Positions 16,587-26,678 of a DNA stretch of 64,000 bases are shown in pieces. The translations under genes were made by a program, and so were the position numbers. Position 1 is the stretch's first letter, and the number at the start of each line of letters is the position of its first letter. The stretch covers positions 22,996 through 86,995 of IMG/VR virus record IMGVR_UViG_3300017917_003732; one strand, given 5' to 3'. This DNA is from a virus. The notes beneath the pieces are model-generated. The model searched no databases. It was not told the origin of the DNA and saw only the letters and a program-made list of their open reading frames with translations.

Positions 16587-19500
16587 TTAGGCTCCCTTCT
16601 TAGCCGCTGTGATAAGGTCATATCCGTACCTGCCCCTAGTCTTAGACCGAACATTACTGAATCGCACAAGCTCAACCTTTCCGAGCGGAGTGGCCGTAAC
16701 CGGAGCCACATGAGGTTTTTGACCCATCTGCGCACTAGCGAGAGTATTACCTAGCTTACCTACACACGGACTCCCCGTCTTCCAAAAGGGCCGACCCATT
16801 CTCGGATAGTACTCACACACGTCGGTAGTACCGCTTTGAAATTCGACATTTTCGATACTCACCCCGTCAGCATCAACAACTTCAACCGTAGGGTAAGGGT
16901 CTCCAAACGTGTAGAGCACGATATCTTCCCTCTGAAGGGCAAATACCCGAGAGTTTGTAAGATAATCGTTCCAGTCATCCGGAGTACTGTACACCTCACT
17001 CGCATCGGTGGACGTCACGATAATCGTATCCGAGCTCCCCATTACATGAAACAAATACCTCTTGTCCAAACGCAATACACGTATGTCCTCTAGGTACCCC
17101 CAGCCTATAACAGGGGTGAATGTAAGGGGGTGAATTGCTCCATTAAGAGGCACGTAGTCCACATCGCTATAATCGGTACCCCCGAATGAAACCAATCCTG
17201 CCCCGGGCCAAATAAGAGTATAAGCTGACTTTGCAACCTCAGCGACAACCCTATCAGATCCCTCTGCCGCAGGCATTTCAAGAACATCCCCCTCATTCGC
17301 CAGTCCAACATACGGACCACTGCTCCCACTGGCAAGATAAGAGCCTCCCAGATAACCAAGGTTTCCACTAAATTCAGGAAGTAGGTAAGCCGTAGTTCCT
17401 ATCAAGTGTTCAGCTGCTACGGTATTTTGAGCCCCACGGTAAATAGAAAGAGTAGTGGCTCCACCGCTGACCCCATGTACCAATACAATTTCATCATCTA
17501 TCTTTAGGTAGTACTTTCTTGCCTCTGCATCAGGCAAGTAAGTAGCACTGGAAACTGACATCGTACTATCAGTAGCTAACATAGGGGCCGTGATCTCTAC
17601 GGATGTCTCATAAAGATCTAACGTCGGACCGTTACCAAGAACCGTATAGGGGTAGCGAACAGGCGGCTCATAAGTCAATGTAGTGTCACAATAGTCTGAG
17701 TAGATATTGGCGTAAACACCAACCAATGCACGAATACCGGGCTGAAGTACCGCACCCGAAACTGACCTTGAGAGCACCACATTTGTGTAAGAAGAGATAT
17801 CGAAACTCGGACCAAAGGACAGAGAATTGTAACGACTCCTATCTGTATCCTCATTCCACCAGCCAATCGAAAAGGCAACTTGCCACTTATTGAGCTTAGA
17901 ACTCCAAACTACCGAACAAGCTTGAAACTTGTAGGTGGGAGTATACATGGTATTGGGAGAGCTGTATCCTGGCCCAGGGACATCATTAGTTCCATTTCCG
18001 ATATGCTCGTTCGCGTAACAAAGATGGCCGCAAGACTGAAGTCCCAAGTCTTTTGAAAGAAGCCAGTAGTAGGCTGAGGACCCTACATTATTCAACGCAC
18101 ACACGAAGAAGTCCTGCCCGTTCCAACCAACCGACGCATGTGCATAATCGGAGGAAAGACCCAAGCCAAAGTTGAATTCTGCCGTTGCTTGCCCATCTGA
18201 ACTGATAGCACGAGCCATTAAGTACGCCCCTCGATTATAGAAGAGTACATACTTATCTTGACTCTCGACATAGATCGAAGCCCAGAGATCACTAACCTCC
18301 GTTCCAACTCCCGAAGGGATTCCGTAGACCGACTTCACGATCATACCAGTACCAACAGTTCCAGAAGTCGGACCATCTGACATCCTGGCATCTTTTGCCA
18401 AAGGAGTGACCCCATCCCCAGACAGAATCATGCCATAGACGAGATCCCCTATGTTCACCCCTGGCCGAAGCGGGCTCACCCCTAGCTGCACCTGCCCGTT
18501 AGAGGAGTCATAGGCCACGACGGGGTAAACCCCAGCCAAGTTAGAGCTTGTGGCACTGTTGTACTGGAGCGACAACGCCTCTGCGGATTCCTTAGTTACA
18601 TCAGCTGACGCGCTCGTCTTGGTGACCAGAATAAGGTCTCCAGGCTTGACCACGTATGTTTCTCTGGTGAGGGTAAGACATAACTTACCGTCATTGTTGA
18701 TCCATCCAATAGCCTGGCTGTCACTGGCAGCCTCAGAACTCTCTGCACTATAGGTTCCGTGTGCAGCAACAACTTGGAAGTTTGACCTCAGTCCTTCTTT
18801 CGGGAAGGTGAAGAACTTTAGGTCATAATCAGTCGAAATGCCACTGTCTTGGAACTTATAGATATAGGTGACAGTGAATCCAGAACCATTCCAAGTGATC
18901 TTTGGATCCTTGATTGAGCCATTCCTTGCAGTCTCACCAGGCCACTTATCAATGATATAGCTTGTTGCATTGAAGGCAGAATTACTCCTACCAGAATCAA
19001 AGGACAAGGTGCCTCCCTGCCCCCGACGAAACAGAGTCACTCCAAGAATAGGCCTACCCAACTCGCTATTCATCTGATTTTCATCAGTAAAGGCCTGGAC
19101 TGTCTTATTGAGCCCCGCTAACCAAACTACAGCCAAAACACCCTCGGCATAACAAGCGTCTACCTCAACCATGTCCACGATCTCTAGAGATCGTGTATCC
19201 GCATTACAGGCGTTTTTGTAGAAAGGTACGTTCTTGTTTGGCCCCGGTGGGTTACCACCCCCGTTTCCGATATAAGCGAATGCCTTGATCTTCGGGACCT
19301 CAAACATTTGATAAACCGTGGAATCCCTAACAACAGCCCCTCCAGCCACGGCCTCGTCAAGAATCAAGTCCTCTTCATCAGTTCCCAAGTCGAACAAAAG
19401 AAGGCCCCTCGGGACAATAAGTAGACCTAAGAAGGTTTTTCCGGTCCAAATGGCCCGAGCTCCATAAGTTGGCTTACGTTTTGCGTTAGTAGCGTAAGCT

Positions 19501-22500
19501 GAAGCCAACATATCCTGAGGTAAAGTTCCAATCAAGTAGTCTCTCTGCCACTCGGGAATTCCAACGTTGTACGTTGCCGTGGCATTAACAGTCGTCTGAC
19601 TCGGATACAGGCGAGAGATGTTTGGGAAAGTGAAGACTCTTTTACGAAGGGTATACTTACCCGAGATATCGGTGAAAACAGCGTCAAGGCACATGTTGTA
19701 GCCCCCCGCCATCCTTGGGTCACGTCCGATAAACTTCTGAGCGGATAGGGCTCCGTTCTCTTCCCACTGATGACCGTAAGACCATACTCCAATGTGTAGG
19801 AATACGTTTCGATAGCCATCCGTGGCGAAGTACGGATTTGGGCAACCATTAGTCCCATGGCGAGTGTAGACAACATTGTGCCAGAGGACCTGTTGAAGAG
19901 TTGACTCAGTGCTTTGAATCGAAAGATTTCGAATCCCTGAATTATATGGACCAAAACTCTGACGGAACGCACGAACCTTGACGTTCTGCCCTTCCACTCG
20001 CTCTCGGTCCAAAAATCCATACAGATTGTCACCCCATGAGAGCGCAACCGAATAGACTTCGCTTGTGCCTCCTTTATGCCCATATCGGGAAGCCCCAACA
20101 ACAACACCGCGATAACCGAGATCGGCTTCCAGTCTTGCCCCTTCTACCAGGTCGTTCCAGGTAATGCCATACTGACCATACTTCGTATCTGCAAATGCAC
20201 CCTTTGGAGGGATCGCATCCCAAAGATTGGAGAAGGTCAGACTCGAGTCACCAACGATATCACTGGGGGGAGCGTTAGTTACTCGCCAAACAGTGCCTCC
20301 GTAGGTAGACCCAGAGGAAATGTAGATGTCTGTCCCAGCTACATGGGTCCCACTGGAAAACTCCGCCGCTCGTGCCCAATTTAGTTCACTTGCCACCCAT
20401 ATTCCAGACAACCATCCCCACCCTGTAACGAGAATTCTATCACCAGATTTGATGACAACACCGTCAATGGTGATTCCCAAACCAACACGCCCGTTAGGGA
20501 TCTCAACCCCAGGGTTCGTGGAAACACATCGGGCTGTGACTCTATGAAAAATGGTGTTTCCGAAAAGACCTCGATCCAGGACCTCTTGCTTAGGGCGATC
20601 ACCAACCGATAGGTCATACTCATCCGCAAACGTGGAGTAGGATGAACTGACAATTATCTTTCCCTCGGGGCTCACGCGGAACCCAGGAGACTTCATGCAG
20701 GCCTTCTCACTAGGAGGTTCGAATGAATATACAGGAGGATTCTTAACAAGAACCCAATTGACATCTTGACCGGTGTAACCCCCGTTCACTGCTTGATCCA
20801 AGGTAACTACGTGTTCCGAATTGACGGCACTAACCGTTCGGAATTCCCCGAAGTCGGGGAAGTAGATCGTGTCATTTGGGACAACTGTGTTTCGATAGCT
20901 ACGCCCATTTGGATCTTGATTCCACGAAACATTTGAGAATAGGAAAGTGCCATCCATTAGGTATTGAGTTCCGCCAGAGTAACTCAAGTACCCCGTATCC
21001 GACTTGATAACGTCCACCGTGGGGCTAACTATTACCCAATCAGATCCGTTCCACGTAACGTCGGGAATGAACGAGGGAACATAGGTAGTGATAGGCAATG
21101 AGTAGTTTCGGAGTGAGACATCATCCCAATTATGACTCAGACTCCAAGCCGAATTTGGATAAACATCAAGAGGATCTCTACCCCCAAGAGACCGACGAAT
21201 CAACTCAACATCATTTGACCTGCGAAGCTCGGTCACCGATGTCTCCTTTGACTCATATGCACTTGTAACTGAAGGGGCTTGAACTGCCCAAGACCGGCGT
21301 TCCGCCGAACCTGTCTGACGCAGTGCAAAGTAAGAAGCGATAACGAAATTCGTCGAGAGGTGAACTCTCACAGGATAAGGACTTTGAGCCGGGATACCGC
21401 TCCCATCATCCAAATAGTTACTGTCACGTCCGTTATCGAAGTTTAGAATATGAGGACGGCTGGCCGACGCCCTAGTATCGAAATTCTGATAGACCGCAAT
21501 CACCCTGTCATTAGGTCCAGCAGAAAGCCTAACGAAGTCTGGCTCCCGTTCTTGTAGGTAATACGTGGTTGCAGTCAAGCTTTCATCAGGACCTGAAACG
21601 AGGGTACTAGAACATATAGTAGAACCTTCAATTGCAGTACAGAAGATTCGACTCATTGGGATGATAGCATACCTAAGATTAGACTGACTGGTTATGACCT
21701 CCGCGTCAGAACCTTCGACACCTTCCCATTGAATGTTCAAAGTTGACGTACTCTTTGCACGAACGATCCCTGTTCTTCCATTCGTCCAAACGAAGGTACT
21801 GTTAGTCTGCCTCAACAAAAGAAAGCGGTCGCCAACCTCGACACCCACAGTGTCCCAAGAAGGGTAAGCCACATCAGAGAAGTTTCCACTGCCATCGAAT
21901 GCACCAGTAGTACCCGTAAGGACTGCATGACCCCTTCGGGTAGTTGCCGTTACAAACTTATCCTTATTGACCCAAACACAATCAGTGGAACTATATATTG
22001 CCGCCGCCTTAGTGTCGCCAGACTGTACCACTACGGTTCCACCACCCAGTGAATATATGGATGTATCGAAGATACTAGTAGAAGAGGAAGCCAGATTCTC
22101 TTTGCAGAAGCAAGTTGTACAGACTACTGGATCTGACGGCCACTCACTCGGTGCAACCGAGATACTTGGGTGCATAGAATAAGCATAGTAACCCGATGCA
22201 TACGCTACAGGGGGGTAGAGCAGAGAGTAACGCTTATGCTGTTCCGTTCTCGGAGAATCGGAGTAGCGCAGAGCCGCATAATAACTTCGAGGCCCTAGGA
22301 TAGTGGAATCAGTATATTCCTCAGTCCAACAGAATACATAAGTATCAGTGAACGGGTCATGATCCACCCTTGGGTAATGCCCTGGGGTGTAGTACCCTTC
22401 AGCATTGACATTACTCACAGACTCAAGAGTAAAGAACTTTTCAGAAGAGTCCTTCACATTGATCCCAAGGCCCGGAAGCACCTTAGTTCCGTCTGTTCGC

Positions 22501-24449
22501 ATCTCGTTGAACCAGATCGAATTCGTTGTAGACTCTGCAACGAAAATTCCCCAAACTCGACGCGACTTGTTCCAAACAACATCATATCCTTCGATCTTGA
22601 AGCTCTCTGGGAGCTCGAATATCGTAGGCAATGGGTAAGAACTCATGAGGTTAGTGATGGTAGGGGATGTCACCGAGGCATCATAAGTCCCCCAAACTGT
22701 GTTAGGTCCGATCCTGATTTGACTCTCATTCTGATACAGAATCGTCCCCGAGCCCTCTCCCTCTAGTGTTACGCCAGGGGGAATAAGAAGGTTTCGAGCA
22801 TAACTATCACCAGGAAGGCGATAAACAGAGCGACGGAGATGGACCGTAGAGTATTGACCAGAAAAGGCGGCTTCATTAAGGGCGGCTTGAATGGCATTAG
22901 GTGCCCTCCGCAACCCAGAAGGCTCACCGTAGTATGAATCCCATGCAGGATTGAAGTCCCCACCAGGATGGGTATGCGTTCCAACAACCAAACGAGTCTT
23001 ATCCTCAATTCGAGTTTCCTCCGGAGGAGTAGAATCATTCGCTGTCTGGATCATCCGGATCTTGCCGTCACCTCGAATCCGAAATCCTCTGAAAGCATCC
23101 CGACCAATGTCAAATTGGTCATCACTAAAGACGCCGAAATCAGTCTTCCAAGTGGTATCTTCCCAGAGGCTACCCTCACGACCAGACTCATTGGCACTAA
23201 GGGCCCTTACTGCGAAGTCGTTACCTTCGCCCGTTGCCCCAATTCGGATAAAGTCTTTCCTCCACTTCCCGTATAGGGTATGGCCCTGTTCAAGGTAAAC
23301 CCTAGCTGGGTTCTTATAGGTCGCTACAGTGCTCCGGCTAGTATATATATGGGTTGAGGCTCCCTCAGTCATGAGAGAATCCACAGCCCAGTAGACGGCC
23401 CAAAGCTGAAGGCGACCCGTCGTCGCATTGGTCCCACCGTTACCGCCAGCAGGCTTTACCTCTGACCCCGCTGCTGGAGGGGTAGAAAACCGAAAAACCC
23501 CAGCCTTGTAGTCTATCGTCATTCGCTGGTCCGCGTCCGGAACAGAGGCATCAATTCTAGGATTCTTTGGAAGAGGTGCAGTAAAGTCCGGTCCACTGCC
23601 ATTCGGCAACGAGCGATATAGGATGGGACGGTAACCAACAAGATCCAAGGAACTCCCAGGTCCTGCCGGGGGCTGGAAGATTGCATCCGCACGGTCCACA
23701 GCCTCCCCCGCAGAGAAGGATGGAGGGACCAGATTACGGATACGCTTTGCATTCACTTGGTCAAGGGAGGGACTTTGGATTGAGTGGTCCATATCAGGCC
23801 ACGTCGCGAGAAACGTCTGCTCCCTCCCGAGTGGCCCTGACCCTGGTACTGCCCAAAGCTGAACCGCCGTAGCGCGAACAACAGCATATGTATATTGAGT
23901 GGTGTCAACTTGCAGTTGATTACTCGGACTAGAGCTTGGGTTCACCACAGACGATAGGGTAACTGTCCAAGTTGGAAGTGAACCACCAGACGAGGATACG
24001 TTACTTACGACACCGACCGCATTTGCGTTATCGTCTGGGGATTCCCCTCGTGATTTGATAATCAGAAGGTCCCCGGCCTGAACCCCAGTGAAGTTTGCTT
24101 CTGGACTGTCATCCTTCCAAGTAAGAACCCCAGAAGCATATCCTGCTACCCCAGTCGTAAGGAACGTTGGACCATACCAACGGACTGACTCAGAACTAAG
24201 GTTGCTGGGTTGAGTCCTAGAAAGAACATAAGTGGCAGGGTTTTGTGGGGGTCGGACAGCCCAAACGTCACCACCGTAAACAGTGGGGCCGGTATAGAAC
24301 CTCTCATCATTTATCGAGCCCGCGTTGGACTCATCGCCTACGGTCAGCGCTTTGCCACCCGCAAAAAAGTCAGCCTTTCGCAGCTGCTCCAACTCTCGGC
24401 GAGTCAGGTTCGAATAAGTAGCCCCGGTCGCAATGTGGTTAGTAGCCAT
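16587..24449 (-). CDS. Giant beta-propeller/beta-helix appendage protein (2620 aa)
   Basis: At 2620 residues this is the largest gene in the window. After an N-terminal attachment region, residues about 106-170 and 850-913 carry beta modules (GVQAGDLLIIKSRG; GVEVGDRFLLLRQTN). Residues about 515-570 read like the first turns of a pectate-lyase-type beta-helix (AIQAALNEA, VHLRRSVYRLPG, IPPGVTLEGEG). At least eight scattered strands follow a W-[ND]-G-x-[DGQ]-[WF]-x-V pattern, such as VTWNGSDWVIV, ITWNGSGFTVTY, VGWNGQDFFVCAL and VVWSSKLNKWQVAFS, as in beta-propeller blades. A DDEIVLVHGVSGG...IYRGAQNTVAAEH module lies near 17400-17600. It probably binds a receptor or surface polymer. No catalytic site is recognised. 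Confidence 0.85.
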   Translation of the reverse strand: MATNHIATGATYSNLTRRELEQLRKADFFAGGKALTVGDESNAGSINDERFYTGPTVYGGDVWAVRPPQNPATYVLSRTQPSNLSSESVRWYGPTFLTTGVAGYASGVLTWKDDSPEANFTGVQAGDLLIIKSRGESPDDNANAVGVVSNVSSSGGSLPTWTVTLSSVVNPSSSPSNQLQVDTTQYTYAVVRATAVQLWAVPGSGPLGREQTFLATWPDMDHSIQSPSLDQVNAKRIRNLVPPSFSAGEAVDRADAIFQPPAGPGSSLDLVGYRPILYRSLPNGSGPDFTAPLPKNPRIDASVPDADQRMTIDYKAGVFRFSTPPAAGSEVKPAGGNGGTNATTGRLQLWAVYWAVDSLMTEGASTHIYTSRSTVATYKNPARVYLEQGHTLYGKWRKDFIRIGATGEGNDFAVRALSANESGREGSLWEDTTWKTDFGVFSDDQFDIGRDAFRGFRIRGDGKIRMIQTANDSTPPEETRIEDKTRLVVGTHTHPGGDFNPAWDSYYGEPSGLRRAPNAIQAALNEAAFSGQYSTVHLRRSVYRLPGDSYARNLLIPPGVTLEGEGSGTILYQNESQIRIGPNTVWGTYDASVTSPTITNLMSSYPLPTIFELPESFKIEGYDVVWNKSRRVWGIFVAESTTNSIWFNEMRTDGTKVLPGLGINVKDSSEKFFTLESVSNVNAEGYYTPGHYPRVDHDPFTDTYVFCWTEEYTDSTILGPRSYYAALRYSDSPRTEQHKRYSLLYPPVAYASGYYAYSMHPSISVAPSEWPSDPVVCTTCFCKENLASSSTSIFDTSIYSLGGGTVVVQSGDTKAAAIYSSTDCVWVNKDKFVTATTRRGHAVLTGTTGAFDGSGNFSDVAYPSWDTVGVEVGDRFLLLRQTNSTFVWTNGRTGIVRAKSTSTLNIQWEGVEGSDAEVITSQSNLRYAIIPMSRIFCTAIEGSTICSSTLVSGPDESLTATTYYLQEREPDFVRLSAGPNDRVIAVYQNFDTRASASRPHILNFDNGRDSNYLDDGSGIPAQSPYPVRVHLSTNFVIASYFALRQTGSAERRSWAVQAPSVTSAYESKETSVTELRRSNDVELIRRSLGGRDPLDVYPNSAWSLSHNWDDVSLRNYSLPITTYVPSFIPDVTWNGSDWVIVSPTVDVIKSDTGYLSYSGGTQYLMDGTFLFSNVSWNQDPNGRSYRNTVVPNDTIYFPDFGEFRTVSAVNSEHVVTLDQAVNGGYTGQDVNWVLVKNPPVYSFEPPSEKACMKSPGFRVSPEGKIIVSSSYSTFADEYDLSVGDRPKQEVLDRGLFGNTIFHRVTARCVSTNPGVEIPNGRVGLGITIDGVVIKSGDRILVTGWGWLSGIWVASELNWARAAEFSSGTHVAGTDIYISSGSTYGGTVWRVTNAPPSDIVGDSSLTFSNLWDAIPPKGAFADTKYGQYGITWNDLVEGARLEADLGYRGVVVGASRYGHKGGTSEVYSVALSWGDNLYGFLDRERVEGQNVKVRAFRQSFGPYNSGIRNLSIQSTESTLQQVLWHNVVYTRHGTNGCPNPYFATDGYRNVFLHIGVWSYGHQWEENGALSAQKFIGRDPRMAGGYNMCLDAVFTDISGKYTLRKRVFTFPNISRLYPSQTTVNATATYNVGIPEWQRDYLIGTLPQDMLASAYATNAKRKPTYGARAIWTGKTFLGLLIVPRGLLLFDLGTDEEDLILDEAVAGGAVVRDSTVYQMFEVPKIKAFAYIGNGGGNPPGPNKNVPFYKNACNADTRSLEIVDMVEVDACYAEGVLAVVWLAGLNKTVQAFTDENQMNSELGRPILGVTLFRRGQGGTLSFDSGRSNSAFNATSYIIDKWPGETARNGSIKDPKITWNGSGFTVTYIYKFQDSGISTDYDLKFFTFPKEGLRSNFQVVAAHGTYSAESSEAASDSQAIGWINNDGKLCLTLTRETYVVKPGDLILVTKTSASADVTKESAEALSLQYNSATSSNLAGVYPVVAYDSSNGQVQLGVSPLRPGVNIGDLVYGMILSGDGVTPLAKDARMSDGPTSGTVGTGMIVKSVYGIPSGVGTEVSDLWASIYVESQDKYVLFYNRGAYLMARAISSDGQATAEFNFGLGLSSDYAHASVGWNGQDFFVCALNNVGSSAYYWLLSKDLGLQSCGHLCYANEHIGNGTNDVPGPGYSSPNTMYTPTYKFQACSVVWSSKLNKWQVAFSIGWWNEDTDRSRYNSLSFGPSFDISSYTNVVLSRSVSGAVLQPGIRALVGVYANIYSDYCDTTLTYEPPVRYPYTVLGNGPTLDLYETSVEITAPMLATDSTMSVSSATYLPDAEARKYYLKIDDEIVLVHGVSGGATTLSIYRGAQNTVAAEHLIGTTAYLLPEFSGNLGYLGGSYLASGSSGPYVGLANEGDVLEMPAAEGSDRVVAEVAKSAYTLIWPGAGLVSFGGTDYSDVDYVPLNGAIHPLTFTPVIGWGYLEDIRVLRLDKRYLFHVMGSSDTIIVTSTDASEVYSTPDDWNDYLTNSRVFALQREDIVLYTFGDPYPTVEVVDADGVSIENVEFQSGTTDVCEYYPRMGRPFWKTGSPCVGKLGNTLASAQMGQKPHVAPVTATPLGKVELVRFSNVRSKTRGRYGYDLITAAKKGA

Positions 24450-24506
24450 GCAGTCTTAGTCCTCGCGATAGGCCGTACCGATAAAAAGTTCACGGAAGAA
24501 TATGAA

Positions 24507-26675
24507 TCAGGTTGGCGGCAACCAATCAACCGCTTGCACACTAAGGGTTTCTCCTGTTCCATTTTTGATCAGGGTGACCCTGACGAACAGAATGAACTTA
24601 CCCTCTGAATTCGGTTGCGTCATTGCGCTACCCGTGCTGTAAGTAACAGTTGTAACGCCACCAGCCTCTACTACCCCAACCTTGCAACCACGGAAGTTCT
24701 GGGTTTTGTCGTTATCCGGAACGCCATCAGACCTTCCAAGGTCAAGCCAACCAGTTACACCAGGAACCTTAATTTGAACAATCGCACCACCCGCATGGTC
24801 AGTAAGTTCATTAGGGTCAATAGCAATTGTCGCAGTAAAAGCCGCCGCTGTTAATCCTGTAAGCTGGATCTTTCCGGCGTTCCTCGCGATCCCTGTATTG
24901 AAAGCTCGAACATACCGTCGTTTAGTTCCAGAGGGGTCTCCGGCATAAGTAGCAGAATAATCCCTGCTTGCATCCTGCACCGGACGAATAGAGGAGGCAT
25001 TGAAGTTCACTGTTGGGTACACCAATCGGCCCGAATACAGCTGTAGATCAGCAGAGCTAACAGCATAAGTTGAGCCAAAGACATCTGCACCTTGAGGAAT
25101 GATTGGTGCGGAAGCGAGCGAGGCAGTATAAGAACTGACGTACCGATAGTTTTCCTTGACAAAGGAATCTTTAGTCTCAGTGGTTAGGGTCGCCTCAGCA
25201 TAAGCGGGATCAACCAAGTACCGCTCGGTGCTCGTAGCGTCCACGTAGTTCGAAAAAGAACCCCTCCAACGAACAACGACCTGAGCGTAAGGGTAAACAG
25301 GCTTTGGCAGGGGGCTAACGACTGTGAGTGCCGTTTGGGTTGCGTTGCTAAAAAGAGCTACTGCCGAAGTATCTGGAGGATTAACCAGAGTAAAGGGTGA
25401 ACCTCCAGAGTTATTAACAACATTGGAGCCATCAAACAATGGGAAAGACTGAGTTGCCCCATTGAATCCAGACATTACAGCTTGAACAATCGGAAGCGCC
25501 GATTCAAAACCAGCTGGAACAGAGGCAGAAGCCACCGTATTCGTCAAAAAGGAGTTACTAAAAACGTTTCCCGCCGTCGAAGATACATTCACTCTAAACG
25601 TAGTCGAAGTGTAGTATTGAATTCCGGAGAGGTAATTCGTAACTGTATCCCCTGCTGGAGCCGTAGTAATCGTCAGTCCAGTAGGACCAGACCCACTCAG
25701 AGCATCGGCAAAAACGTTAGTCCTGACCACGTTTTCGTATGCCGCCGAGTCAGCAGGTACTGCGGAATAACACTTTGAGGCAATGAGGTTTCCATTGGTC
25801 AGGTTAATAGGCTCAATTGCCGAAAGGGTCGTGGCGTGCGTTTCCTTCCAATGAACAAAGAGGTAGCTCCCCGTGTTTCCAGAGGAAATAGAAACAGGGA
25901 AGTTATACTTACCAAGTTGATAGGCATAAAAATTCGAACTAAATGCCGTGTATTGCCCTCCAGGATAACTATTCAAGTAGGGCAAACGAGCCGTCAAATT
26001 GACGTAATCCAGGGAGGTGTTGGATGCTACATAATCAGGTTGACCTGTTGCCCTTGTAGCCTCAACAAAGCTAGCACTTGGAATGCCAGCAGGAGCCGAG
26101 GCAGCGCTTCCAAGCCAGAGAGCATAAAGAAGCGTGGTATCCGGGACACCAAAACTACCACTCGTGCTCTTATATACCGCCAAAACACCACGATCTGCTG
26201 GGAAAACCATACCCCCAACCGTCTGATTTCCAACGCTTCCCGCCGGGGTCAAGTACTTCGTCACAATGGCAGCGGTACCAGACTTGAATCCACCGTGAAT
26301 CGCCGTTCCCGAGCCTCCAACAGTCAAAGAATTTGACCAATTAGTGAGCCCAGAATTTGGGATCCCGCCAACATCGTACCCAATTCGATCCGGCTTCACC
26401 GGAAGCAGGTCTGACAGGGCGGTGAGCGCATCCATTACGCTTTCACCATCGTACGGACCCCCAGCAGACGAAAGAAGGGGTTGACCTGTTATGGGGTTAA
26501 GCTCTGGCAGGCCAACCGCCCACGACATGTGAGCGTCAACAGGGTCTTGGATGTGTGTTTCCAAATCTCCAGAACCCCCACCGATGGGAAAAGAAAGCGC
26601 CGAAGACGGGACCATGCCAGCCGCAAGTCTTCCAGGGCCAGAATTGACTACAGTCGGGGACTTGTTGGACGGCAT
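24507..26675 (-). CDS. Appendage/tail structural protein (722 aa)
   Basis: A 722-residue protein starting at ATG 26675 with GGAGGAG seven bases upstream. Its N-terminus has a low-complexity leader and a conserved-looking patch (LETHIQDPVDAHMSWAVG). A long beta-rich body is dominated by Ser, Thr, Ala, Gly and Val, and the end (GWLDLGRSDGVPDNDKTQNF, then KFILFVRVTLIKNGTGETL) looks like a compact beta-sandwich. It is flanked by the 881- and 2620-residue proteins and separated by 3 and 57 bases. In the 57-base gap after its stop the frame stays open for 15 more codons; this may be chance. The likely role is a tail-fibre or baseplate-attached particle component; the family is not recognised. Confidence 0.8.
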   Translation of the reverse strand: MPSNKSPTVVNSGPGRLAAGMVPSSALSFPIGGGSGDLETHIQDPVDAHMSWAVGLPELNPITGQPLLSSAGGPYDGESVMDALTALSDLLPVKPDRIGYDVGGIPNSGLTNWSNSLTVGGSGTAIHGGFKSGTAAIVTKYLTPAGSVGNQTVGGMVFPADRGVLAVYKSTSGSFGVPDTTLLYALWLGSAASAPAGIPSASFVEATRATGQPDYVASNTSLDYVNLTARLPYLNSYPGGQYTAFSSNFYAYQLGKYNFPVSISSGNTGSYLFVHWKETHATTLSAIEPINLTNGNLIASKCYSAVPADSAAYENVVRTNVFADALSGSGPTGLTITTAPAGDTVTNYLSGIQYYTSTTFRVNVSSTAGNVFSNSFLTNTVASASVPAGFESALPIVQAVMSGFNGATQSFPLFDGSNVVNNSGGSPFTLVNPPDTSAVALFSNATQTALTVVSPLPKPVYPYAQVVVRWRGSFSNYVDATSTERYLVDPAYAEATLTTETKDSFVKENYRYVSSYTASLASAPIIPQGADVFGSTYAVSSADLQLYSGRLVYPTVNFNASSIRPVQDASRDYSATYAGDPSGTKRRYVRAFNTGIARNAGKIQLTGLTAAAFTATIAIDPNELTDHAGGAIVQIKVPGVTGWLDLGRSDGVPDNDKTQNFRGCKVGVVEAGGVTTVTYSTGSAMTQPNSEGKFILFVRVTLIKNGTGETLSVQAVDWLPPT

Positions 26676-26678
26676 CGA

